This document shows, in pieces, positions 33,793 through 44,746 of a stretch of 64,000 bases of DNA (positions within the stretch are counted from its first letter, which is position 1; each line of letters starts with the position of its first letter). The notes below the pieces were generated by a model, which saw only the letters and a list, made by a program, of their open reading frames with translations, had not been told where the DNA came from and ran no database searches. Both the position numbers and the translations under genes were made by a program. This stretch comes from Pontederia crassipes. Its lineage: Eukaryota; Streptophyta; Magnoliopsida; Commelinales; Pontederiaceae. The stretch is from contig CM060190.1 of assembly GCA_030549335.1 (NCBI GenBank), positions 65,176,118 through 65,240,117 on the forward strand, written 5' to 3'.

Positions 33793-36042
33793 GATAATCT
33801 CTTTTGAGTAAAATGAGGTATGCATTGAGCACGCATCTATGTGGGACAAAATTAATTCAAATTATTAAAATTTAAATATTAAAATTATTTTTATATCATC
33901 ATATGGACTCAAAATTTTGCTTCACATAGATGTGTGTTCAGCAATTTCGTAAAATAACTTATCAATTAATATAATGTTTACTGCATTTACCTTTTCACAA
34001 TGCTTAATAATTGTACATTATCTAATATAAAGATTACCGCTTATTAAATTATCAACAATGTGCATACAAGTAATCTATCCAGTAATCCAAATGATATTAT
34101 TTACTTATAATAAAATATTATTAGGTAATGCACATTTTTATTAAAATACCTTTTTATCGCTAATGTTACGTTAAAGTTTATTTAATATGACTAAAAGCAA
34201 AAAATATAAAATTAATAAATTAAATAAATATAATAATGGTAATAAATTTAAAACTATTTTAATTAAAAATATTGGTAATAAATATATGTAATATTCAAAA
34301 TAATGAATAATAATAATATGCAATTCATGTGAATAATAATTATAAAATAATAATTTAAATAAATTAACATAATTATTTATGGTAATAATGATATTTTTTA
34401 GTTATTATTATATAATTTTCTTATGTTATTTCATGTTTCACTTGTCTAAGTTTGAAATAGAAGAAATGAAAGGAAGATAAAATCAGATTATCATAGACAT
34501 CCTCTCCTTATCAATATGGATTATCACTTCGCAAGCAATCTATATTGCTAATTCAGATTGCTTATAAATTAAAATAAATTAAACAAGACAATGTGATAGT
34601 CTAGATAATTTAACTTTATATTATCAATAATATAGAAAAAATACTTATAGGAAAATGTCCCCTACTAATATTTTAAAATTTCTTGGTTGAAAGCTTGGAT
34701 GCTATTGTACTGCATACTAATTTATATATAAAATTAAAAACAACATGCATGGAAATTATTTGTAAATATTATCCAACATTAGCTGGACTCACAACAGCAG
34801 GCTTCTTTGGTAGGTAGGACACATTATGTGGTAAATTTTGTGAATTTTGACTATTGATTTATGGTTTTCTTTTTGTTTGTGTTATACATTTTTTTTTCTA
34901 ATACAATTGTGTGTTCTACCTTCTTTATCGATAATATTTTTTTTCATTGACTACTGATATTTTACTTATCCGATATTAAGAAAAAGTAAATTTTTAGTGA
35001 TAAATTCCTTCTGGAAGATTAAGTGACGCGGTTTTGTCTCAAACCGTTCTCACTTCGATTAATCATCAATTCCCAAATCCCAACCTGAATGATACTTCTC
35101 GACATTCTACATCTGACTGACATCAGATAGAGGAAGGGCTACAGAACGCACGTCTATTTTTCACATGATAAGGAATCTTTCAACCCTCTCATGGCTTCTG
35201 CAACTGCAGGCAGGGCTGGGGATGTGGGATGATGTTAGCTGTGGATGGAGAGTTGGGGGGAGAATGGAGAGTTAGGAAAGAGTGTGGAACAAGGACGGCC
35301 ACTCAGGGGAAGTACTTATAAATCTTGTAAACTTTTGAAATTCCCTCCTGCCCAAGATATATTGATATGGGACCTTGTGGTGTGGTGCAAGAATAGACCC
35401 CATGCATAGGCTTTTTCAAGTGATCTGCCCAATTACCTCCTCTCCCTTTTAACCCATCAACAATTATATACAAACATATATGTACACGGACCATGCTTTC
35501 CTTTACTAGGGATATCTCCATTAATCGTGATTTAATTATTTAATTAATCAGTATAATCAAAGTAAGTCGCAATTAATTCGGATCCTCGGCTCTTTACTAA
35601 AAACCCAAAAAAGAAGAAAAAGAAAAGGTACCTAAAGCTTCCTCGCCAAGTCCTAGCAATTAATGTTACTGTTCAAGTAGCTTCCTTTGCTTGCGGTACT
35701 GTGATGCATGCACATCTCTTGTGCATGTTTTCGTAGGGCCATGAGAACAATTAATAGAGGCTCCCTTCTACTTTGGTACATAAATAAACTAATTATATGA
35801 AGAAATGGCACACTTGCTCATATGAAATACGTATAATATATTTGAGCACATCATATGTGATTACTTTCTACCGCAAGTGTGCTGATGCAGACCGGCCGTG
35901 GACTCAATTTGTTTTCCATGGAGCAACTGGTCCGTTTGATCCCTATCATAATACATCACAGGCCCCATTTCTAAATCCTTCCCCCTCCATATGATGAAAA
36001 GGACAAGCTCACATGAGCTCAACCAACCGCGATCATTCATGG

Positions 36043-36044
<2 letters not shown>
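33793..36044. other. Intergenic stretch upstream of the NGATHA-like gene
   Basis: It is AT-rich, with no gene or identifiable element. Short frames (35303-35521, 35797-35994) have no recognisable content. Confidence 0.55.

Positions 36045-36075
<31 letters not shown>
36045..36075. repeat. Homopolymeric C tract, 31 bp
   Basis: An uninterrupted run of 31 cytosines lies about 570 bp upstream of the NGATHA-like start codon. Its exact length may be a sequencing estimate. Confidence 0.9.
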
Positions 36076-36106
36076 ACCCTCATCTCCCTACTCTTGCCAT
36101 CTCTCT

Positions 36107-36374
36107 CCGTCTCTCTCTCTCTCTCTCACGCGCGCACATACACATGTAAGTTAATAGATACGTATATCTAATTGGTAGTGCTGCTCTCCAACTTGCTTTT
36201 GGTCTTAAGAATCTAAAAAACAGCAAAAACTTTTCTTCTGGGAACCTTCTGCAGCAGTCGGCTGGCAACGCAAAGGAGACGACCCCTGAGCAAAGCCAAC
36301 ATCCAATACCAATATCACCACCCCTATCCGATCTTTGCTAGGGGGGAGGGGGGAGAGAGAGAGAGAGATAGAGG
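36107..36374 (+). promoter_or_regulatory. CT/GA dinucleotide tracts in the NGATHA-like upstream region
   Basis: A (CT)n run at 36110-36127 and a (GA)n run at 36353-36368 lie 270-540 bp upstream of the ATG. GA/CT tracts are binding sites for plant BPC/GAGA-binding proteins, which often recruit Polycomb to developmental genes. A TATA-like TTTATAATAAAA lies at 36525-36536. The sequence is seen; the regulatory role is inferred. Confidence 0.45.
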
Positions 36375-36644
36375 TCAATGACAGCTCTCCTAGTCTGCAA
36401 TACTCCTTCCTTTCGTTGTTCTCCTTTCTACATACTCAGCATGTAGGTATATAGATGCGTTGAGATCGATACAAATAGAGAGTTGGATATCCAGTCACAA
36501 GATCATACAACATACAGAGATAGATTTATAATAAAAGGACACACACATATATATATATTGTGGTTGTGCTTTATAATATATGTTAGTAGGGCTTGTATTA
36601 TTTTTTATCTTTAGCTATCGGTGTTCTTGTAGAGGGTTTCAACT

Positions 36645-37685
36645 ATGGAGTTTCCAAATGGAAGGAGAGAGAGGTTTTACATCAGTCAGCAGGAGGAGGA
36701 CCGGAGGGAGGATGCCTCCAAACGCCTAAGCTTCGCCCCTTCCCCTTCTACGCTTCCCTCGTCGTCGTCGTCCGCGTCTGCAGCCGCCTTCAGGTGGCTG
36801 AACGACGGTTCATCAGGCGCCGGCGGCTGTGCGGCGATAGAGAAGGAACACATGTTCGACAAGGTGGTCACGCCGAGCGACGTCGGCAAGCTGAACCGGC
36901 TGGTGATCCCGAAGCAGCACGCGGAGCGGTACTTCCCGCTTGACGCGTCTGCCAACGAGAAGGGGCTGTTGCTATGCTTCGAGGACAGGACGGGGAAGGC
37001 GTGGCGATTCCGCTACTCGTACTGGAACAGCAGCCAGAGCTACGTCATGACCAAAGGGTGGAGCCGCTTCGTCAAGGAGAAGAGGCTCGACGCCGGGGAC
37101 ACCGTCTCCTTCGGCCGAGGCGTCGGAGAGGCCTCCAGGGATCGCTTCTTCATCGACTGGAAGCGGCGGCCGGAGCCCCGCGAGCCGCCGAGGCTGCCGC
37201 GGTTCCCCCTGCCTGGAGTAGGGTTGATGTCGTTCGCGCAGTCGTCGATCGGACCCTGGGGCGGCCGGCTCTTCGTCCCGCCGACGTCTTCGATGTACAA
37301 CAGAAATGAGGCGAGCTCGAGCACCGGAGGCCGCAATCTCCTTTACTTCGGTAGGCCAGCGGCTGCAGCCATACCGCCACGGATCGGGGTGCAAGTAGGC
37401 GGCAGTCCAGCGCTGCCGATGGTGCTCGACGCAGTGCCCGTGATCCAGAACCAGGCGGCCACGACGTCCAAGCGCGTCAGGCTCTTCGGCGTGAACCTCG
37501 ACTGCCCCCAAGAATCTGACCGTGGGAATGTCCTAACGGGGAGCGCCGTGCTGCAGCTGCTGCAGCCGAGGCCTACGGAGCTCCCCCTCCTCCAGTCGCC
37601 GCCCTTGGAGAGCACCGAATCGTCTGCCGCCTCATCGCCGTCCCAGAGCAAAGAGCACCCATCATCGTTGGATCTTGACTTGTGA
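36645..37685 (+). CDS. NGA-like: NGATHA-like B3-domain transcription factor
   Basis: This is an intact single-exon 346-codon gene. The B3 DNA-binding domain spans about residues 66-175 ([63 protein letters not shown]). There is no AP2 domain, which separates it from RAV proteins. The RLFGVNL repression motif at residues 279-285 is the hallmark of the NGATHA/RAV repressor group. The N-terminus is Ser-rich, and the C-terminus is rich in Ser/Pro and ends in LDLDL, which could be an EAR-like motif. NGATHA proteins repress growth genes in lateral organs and style development in the nucleus. The ATG at 36645 is chosen because it is the first in the frame, and [11 protein letters not shown] precedes a Ser-rich region normal for the family. 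GC content is much higher than its flanks, as for many monocot genes. Confidence 0.93.
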   Translation: MEFPNGRRERFYISQQEEDRREDASKRLSFAPSPSTLPSSSSSASAAAFRWLNDGSSGAGGCAAIEKEHMFDKVVTPSDVGKLNRLVIPKQHAERYFPLDASANEKGLLLCFEDRTGKAWRFRYSYWNSSQSYVMTKGWSRFVKEKRLDAGDTVSFGRGVGEASRDRFFIDWKRRPEPREPPRLPRFPLPGVGLMSFAQSSIGPWGGRLFVPPTSSMYNRNEASSSTGGRNLLYFGRPAAAAIPPRIGVQVGGSPALPMVLDAVPVIQNQAATTSKRVRLFGVNLDCPQESDRGNVLTGSAVLQLLQPRPTELPLLQSPPLESTESSAASSPSQSKEHPSSLDLDL

Positions 37686-38139
37686 AGCTGGAGCAGAATT
37701 AGACGACAGGCAGGTGGATTCGAATTGGATGCCATGATCAAGGTTTCAAGTTTCATTTCCAATATTTCTTTGTGCTTCTGAGTTTTACATGGAAAAAAAA
37801 TACTTTTAAGAGATATAATTAAGACGAGAGAAGTTTGTATCCAAATTATTCTTTCCCTTTTGTGCTAATTATTATCAATCTTTGGCTTCCAATTGTAAAT
37901 AATCTCTGAGATTATACAAACCGATCTGCTTCTGGTTCCTGGCTACATACGATAAAGTTTCATATGAGAAAAGTCTCTGGCTGTGCTAGGGGAGTTGCTT
38001 GCCTTTTGGGCCCACTTGATAGAGCTTTTTAGTTGGATCTAACTATTTGAACTCAGTTACTATTTACTCGCAGTCGCCCTTAGATTTTGTCTATGTTTCT
38101 GTCTTCCTTGTGCTTCGTCTTCATCAGATATATCCAAAG

Positions 38140-38801
38140 CATGCAGCAGGAGGCATGCTTTAAACTTTGTCTGGAGGAAGACAGTTGCCCGGCAATGGCG
38201 CCAGAGGTCAGATCTAAGTTTCATTCCTACTTTTTATGTTGTTTCATTATTTTGTCACAAGTATTAGACCAAGATGCATACACATTTATCATCACAAGTA
38301 TATATTTTTCAGCATTCATGGACGGAAGAATTGGATTCTTTGGCTTTTTAATAAGCGATGTCATTTTCAGCATTCATGCAGTGCTTGAGTAATATAGTTG
38401 GCAAAAAATGCGTAATGTGAAGATTACCTGTGGCCTTAATTTCATTTCTTGTTTACTTAAAATTTTCAGTGTAATGTTTATGTGATACGTTCCTTATGAG
38501 ATTCTCATGAAGAAACTTAATTATCTTGGATATATTGCATGGTTTTCTTTTCTATTTTTTTTGTAAGAAGTCTTTCTTTTTCGTGTTTGATGGAAGAAAA
38601 GTTCAAGTACTGGTCTAACAGCTTTTGGCTCAGATAGCATGGTTCAGCACTTGGATGTTCATAAAAGCTATTCTCAATTAATTTTTTTTGCTACTATCGT
38701 TAGAGTTTTGTACTGAAATAATGAAATGTACTAAATGCCAAAGCCTATTAATTTTCAGGAGGATATGCTGCCTTTAGAGGAGAGGGACTTAATGAAGCTA
38801 G
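38140..38801 (+). other. Two exon-like islands with consensus splice borders
   Basis: Segment 38140-38206 is preceded by AG and followed by GTCAGA. Segment 38759-38801 is preceded by a pyrimidine-rich TTTTCAG and followed by GTATGT. Joined, they keep one open frame (AMAPE then EDMLPLEERDLMKL). The product resembles nothing I know. They might be 3' UTR exons of the B3 gene, a non-coding transcript or chance. Weak evidence. Confidence 0.22.
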
Positions 38802-39197
38802 GTATGTTGTGCAGCTGCTTCCCCTTAGTATTACTATCAGAAATTTAACTGCAATAGACGTTTAACAATTTGGATTATAAGTTGCATTTAAGTTTAATTG
38901 TTAAATTTTTGGGTTTCATATAGGCATAAGCCAGTTCCATCATCTTTTATTGCTGAGATCAATAAATTTATTATAACTAAAATATGTCCCCTGCTATATA
39001 ATCCTGTGACTTCAGAAATTCTATCGTAAACTTCTCCATAACTTTAACATGGATTATTTTATAGCCAAAGGAAGAAAACAGTAACAAATCGAAATTATTA
39101 TAAATCAATCATTAGGATATCCATTATGCTTATATTATGTGTCACATTAAAATTAATAAGCAATCACAGATTAACTAGTTCAATTCTCAGAATGTTG

Positions 39198-39245
39198 TGT
39201 ACCAGTAGTCCTCTTACATAATTATGTAAGAGGACTACTGGTACA
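39198..39245. repeat. Perfect 48-bp palindrome with no spacer
   Basis: The left half, TGTACCAGTAGTCCTCTTAC followed by ATAA, is exactly mirrored by its reverse complement with no loop. This gives 24 matched base pairs; pairing stops at 39197/39246. Confidence 0.95.
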
Positions 39246-39545
39246 AATGCAGGAAATAGTTACTGGCTGCGTACAAATGCATATTTGAAGTAAAAAATAT
39301 ACAAATGCGACTTGTAACATGGTAAAGTATGATTTCACCCATATCTAAGGCAAAGTTTTTGGATTGTAATGAATATTTTACATGTACTAATTCCATTAGT
39401 TTGTGGTCATAGATAAACATATATAGGATGACTTGAGTACATTATCTAACACCATATAGGACTCGTTTAGCAAATAAAAGAAAAAGAATGTTGTACGATT
39501 TGGAGAATATGATTGAAACACTGTAGACAATATTTGCTCAATAGT

Positions 39546-39548
<3 letters not shown>

Positions 39549-39592
<44 letters not shown>
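39549..39592. repeat. (TA)n microsatellite, about 22 units
   Basis: Uninterrupted TA dinucleotides. Confidence 0.97.
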
Positions 39593-39595
<3 letters not shown>

Positions 39596-41719
39596 TTGCA
39601 GCTTGCATCCTCTCTCTTCTCTTTTCTTTTTTTTTAATGTTCAATTCATCTATTACCATAACAACCAGCAAAGCCATGAAACCCTGTGGGGAGTGTTCGT
39701 CACAAAGAATATCAAAACATTCAATCATACCACTATATGCAAGGTGATCAGCAGGATAGTTGATTTCCCTGCCATGCATATGTATCTAGCTTCAAAGTGT
39801 TGAAAATTAGATACAACATCCTAAACATCTTTAATAATACTCCTTATGTGCTATGCTAGGGATAAGTAAAACTTTCTTCATAATCTGCATGACATACAAT
39901 AAGTCGTATTTTCTCCATATGTTCCAATACCTTAGTTCTTGCATAGCATCAGTTTGAGAGTTGGGGCTGCCATCTAAACCATGTGGGTCAGTTTCTCTTA
40001 AGACAATGGTGAAATTTGTCGTATTCAATACCCCCCATTGAGGGATATATTACATTCTTAATTACTTGACAACAAAGAATATTATATATAATGAATTATT
40101 ACCCAGGAAATACATGAGAACACTTCATTAGCAATGAGTTTGATCTGTTATCTTTTCATGTTACTATGAATTATTTTGTAAAGTTGATACATGATATGAA
40201 TCCATTTGACTGCAAACTGTGACTTGGACAAACATTAATTTACTTGACTGTTATCCCTTATAGAAGCTCGTTATTACTATGATTAATTAATTGTACTTTA
40301 CCTCTATTAGAGATAGACTTATTGATTAATCATACATGGTGAACTTAGAATTCACATGTCAACATTTGCTACATTATGTTCACAAATCATAATCTCCATC
40401 ATGCGCTTAGAATTTTAGCTCAGCTCTGATAAAAGATAATGTCTTATAAGATTATACTCGTGTTCTATGCAAAAAACAAGGAAAAAAACATATTCCATCT
40501 ATGATATTATGTGAAATAAGTATTTTTAACACAATCTAGTGGTGTTTTTCGTTTGGTAACTAAAGATACTTATTCTGATGATATTCTGTGACATAAGTTA
40601 CGGATCATTGGTCTTTCATCTGGTAATTGCTTTGTACGTATTTCCCAGTCTCCATTAGCTGATTAATCAATTATAAAATGAAATGCTTTTAACCCAAAAC
40701 AAAGCTAAAAGGTAGAGATTGCACATTATATTTTTAATCATCCATCAAAGAGAGTCATAAGCACTGACATTTCATCTGATGTGATAAAGTAATAATTTAC
40801 TATTGGATTTGAGCACGTGTGTAACTCACAGCTTATATATATATTAATTAAAGCGACAAAAGTATTCCCAATAAATGAAAGAGTGTATAGCACAAGTTTA
40901 TTTGTATCACTTATACCACATGTAGATAAGGCATAATTTTCTTACATGAAAAAATATTCGCAATTAATGCAACTCAAATTAAGGAAATCACTAATAAGAT
41001 CAGTGGAAATTTCTCAACGCGTTTGTCTACTGTATAACATATAATAAATAGTATGAAATATCATGTGATTCCCTAAAGTTAGCATATAGACTCCTTAACT
41101 CTATTTAATAATGATACCATGGTTTTATAAGAAGTTTGGCATCTCGAGAAAAACATTTGACGGTCCTAGATGATAAGTTTTTTTCTTAGAGAGATGCACC
41201 CTTGGATTACTTATCCTCGGGAGGAATCCAATGGATCAAGCAGTACGGGGGTTATGTAATATATATCAAAATGTTCATAGGTTACCCGTTCTTGTTTGAG
41301 CTTGCAGTAGGGGCTTTGTTGGATAATGTTAGTGTGCTGACTAGCCAATAGCAAATAAAACGCCTTTGTGGTTAAGCTCCATAACTATGCGCTGACCTGT
41401 GCAGATGTACTTTTGAAGCACGTGGAGAGAGAGAGATCGAGATGAAGTTTTTAAAAGCATATAAATTACCTTGAGTTACACATTTGATTATAATGAGTGA
41501 GATTTTTGCTAAAATTCTTCACATATAAAAAGAATTAAACTTGAGATCTTACTAAAGCATGAACCAACTTTGATTATACAGCTTATCATTGTATCAAGCA
41601 ATTAAGGTGAAATGCACTCATTGTTCACATTCTTTCTCCGTTGCTTTTTTAGTGTTCTTGCCTCAAGTTATACCGTAAAGGTTGAGTCTCCTATCGTAAT
41701 TTTTTGGAATACATGTGAC

Positions 41720-44700
41720 ATACTTAATTATCCGTAAGTAACGCGTTGTACAGCTCGGGTATAATGATAAGAAAGTAAGAGCCGCTGCATCCTCGCCTGA
41801 ATGCAGTGTTAAATGAGCAATGGCTATTGCACTCTAATGGACGAAAACGGTTAAAGAAGCTAGTTCATGAAACTAAGGTCAGATTAGATTCTTGGAACAT
41901 TGAGACGTTGAATGGGAAGCGTCTCGAGGTGGCACAAGTAATGGACCAGCGTAAGATTAGTATCTTATGCTTGCAAGAAGCTAGATGAGTAGGAGAGGAA
42001 AGTAAAGAGATTATGTTAAATGGTTCCAAACTTTGGTATACAGGTAAGGTAAAGGGAAGGAATGATGTTGGTATTATTGCTGATGCAGAATGGAGGAAGA
42101 ATGTTATGAAAGTTAAAAGGATTGAGGATCGAATCATATCCGTGAAAGTAATTATTGAAAAGAAGACTATGAACATTATTAGTGCATATGCACCCCAAGT
42201 AGGAGCAGAATCACATCTCAAGAACAAGTTTTGGACAGATATGCAGGGTTTGATTGAAAGTATACCAACAACCGAGAAAATTTATATTGGGGGAGGCCTT
42301 AATGGACATACTGATAAAGAGGCAGGACCACAAGCAAGGATTCACGGTGATTTTGGTTTTGGGGAGTTGAATGGGGAAGGACAAACTATATTAATTTTTC
42401 TTTAGCATACGACCTTAAGATTATCAACACTTATTTTAGGAAGAGAGAGGAACATTTAATCACATACAAAAGTGGAACTCATATGTCTCAAATCGATTTT
42501 TTCTTGACAAGAAGTACTCGTAAAAGACGCTGTACTAATTGCAAAGTAATTTCTGGGCATAGGGTGACTACACAACATAGATTGTTAGTTCTTGATATGC
42601 AAATAAAATGTATAAAATCAAAATCTCGAACAGTTTTTGATCGAAAGATCAAGTGGTGACAGTTAAATGAGGAGAAGCGAGAAACTTTTAGAAGTAAGTT
42701 ATTAGATGAAAGTGTGTGGGAGTTAGAAGGAGATGCTAGTATCATGTGGGAGAAAGTGGCAAAAAAAGTTGAAATGGTTGCTAAAGCCAGTTTTGGAGAA
42801 TCAAAAGATTTTGGATTACGAGATAAGGAGACTTGGTGGTGGAATGAGGAGGTCCAAGAAAAGGTGCGTAATAAGAAGAATTGTTTCAAGGCGATATACT
42901 TGGACAATAGTTCTGACAATTGAGAAAAGTATCGTTTGACGAAAAGAGAGGCTAAGAAGGTAGTTAGTGATGCTCGTGCTAAAGCATATGATGGATTTTA
43001 TAAGGAGTTAGGGACAAAGGCTGGTGAATAAAGGATATACAAGATTGCAAGGAATAAAGAGGAGTCGAGAGATTTGGATCAAGTAAGATGCATAAAAAAT
43101 GAAGTTGGTAATGTTTTAGTTACTGAGGGAGATATTAAGAACAGATGGGAAGAATATTTCTATAAGCTATTTAATGATGGATGTGAAGATTCCCGTTGTG
43201 ATCTGGAGGACTTGACAGATAGCGAATGTGAGCTTAATAGGTCATTTTATCATAAAATTAGAGTATCGGAGATTAGCGAAGCTCTTAAGAAAATGGAGAA
43301 TGATAAAGCCGTTGGACCGGATGATATATCGATTGAAGTTTGGAAATATTTTGGAGAAAAATGTGTGTTATGATTATGTAAACTATTTAATGAGATTTTA
43401 CGATCGAAAAAGATGCCTGATGATTGGAGATTAAGTACATTAGTTCATATTTACAAGAATAAAGGAGATATTCAGAATTGTGTAAATTATAGAGGAATTA
43501 AACTTATGAGTCACACAATGAAATTATGTGAAAAAATGATTGAACATAGATTGAGAATGGAGACTAGTATTTCTGAGAGACAATTTGGATTCATGCCAAG
43601 AAGATCCACTACAGATGCGATTTATTTATTAAGGGGGATAATGGAGAAGTATCGAAATAGGAGAAGAGACTTACATATGACTTTCATTGACTTAGAGAAG
43701 GCGTATGATCGGGTACCAAGGGATGTACTTTGGAAAGCCTTGCAAAAGAAGAGGGTGAGTGTTGCCTACATTAAGGTAATACAAGATATGTACGATGGGG
43801 CATTGACTAGGGTTAGGACATCCGGAGGCGAGACAAATGAATTTTCTATAGGAATTGACTTATATCAAGGATCAGCTTTAAGCTCGTATCTATTTAACTT
43901 AGTTATCGATGCTATAACCGAGAGTATCATAGAGGAGGTACCTAAGTGCATGCTATTTGCGGATGATATAATACTTTTAGGGGATTCAAGAGAAGAGATT
44001 AATACAAAATTAGAAATATGGAGAAATACGTTGGAGTCAAAGGGTTTTCGTTTAAGTAGGAATAAAACAAAATATATGCATTGCAATTTTACAAATAAAT
44101 AACTTAGAGACGATTTGGAAGTTAGGTTAGGGGAGGATATAATTTTTCAAGTGACAAAATTTAAATATTTAGAATCAATTGTAAGACAAGATGGGGAGAT
44201 TGATGACAATGTTAGTCATAGAATTCAAGCTGGTTGGTGTAAGTGGAGGAAAGCCACTGGAGTTCATTGTGATAGAAAAGTATCCAATAAAATTAAAGGA
44301 AAATTTTATCGTACTGTTATAAGACCGACAGTGTTATATGGTAGTGAATGCTGGGCTATGAAGGGACAACATGAACGTAAAGTGGGGGTAGCTGAAATGA
44401 GGATGTTGAGATGGATGTGTGGTCATACAAGATTATATAAGATTAGAAATGACTATATACGTGAACGAGTCGGAGTGGCTCCTATTAGTGAGAAAATGAT
44501 AGAGAATCGTTTGAGATGGTTTGATCATGTGCAGAGAAGACCATTAGATGCGCCAGTAAGAAGAGTAGATTAAATAATCTGGAGTCCGATTAAAAGAGGG
44601 AGAGGGAGGCCAAGACGGACACTTGGTGAATAATATACCGAAATATTTGATTACTAATAAAGCGGAATGACGTCGTATGATTCATGTAGCCGATTTCACT

Positions 44701-44736
44701 TAGTGGAATAAGACTTTGTTGTTGTTATTATTATTG
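41720..44736 (+). mobile_element. RTE-clade LINE, nearly full length, inactivated
   Basis: The element is about 3.0 kb, flanked by a 10-bp direct repeat, TACATGTGAC (41710-41719 and 44737-44746). An AP-type endonuclease lies at 41806-42640: SWNIETLNGK, the CLQEAR catalytic-Glu motif, SAYAPQVG and GGLNGHT (normally GDFNGH). Reverse transcriptase lies at 43080-44100: KAVGPDDISIEVWK, YRGIKLMSHTMKL, RQFGFMPRRSTTDAI, FIDLEKAYDRVPR and the active site MLFADDIILL. A C-terminal region with YGSECWAMKGQ and RRPLDAPVRRVD follows. At least seven in-frame stops (near 41986, 42658, 42921, 43029, 43371, 44100, 44571) and one frameshift near 42395 kill it. The 3' end is a (TTG)n/(TTA)n short repeat (44714-44736) and not poly(A), as is normal for RTE. 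The endonuclease-RT order and length fit RTE. Confidence 0.92.
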
Positions 44737-44746
44737 TACATGTGAC

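Larger units (their letters stand above)
37686..41709. other. Downstream region of the NGATHA-like gene; no clear gene
   Basis: AT-rich. It contains a (TA)n tract (39549-39592) and a perfect palindrome (39198-39245), and two short exon-like islands at 38140-38206 and 38759-38801. Short frames elsewhere carry no recognisable domains. Confidence 0.5.

Noticed and set aside
36686-37762. Large frames antisense to, or shifted against, the B3 gene
   Set aside because: They are GC-rich shadow frames of the NGATHA-like coding sequence; only the sense frame has the B3 domain and RLFGVNL.
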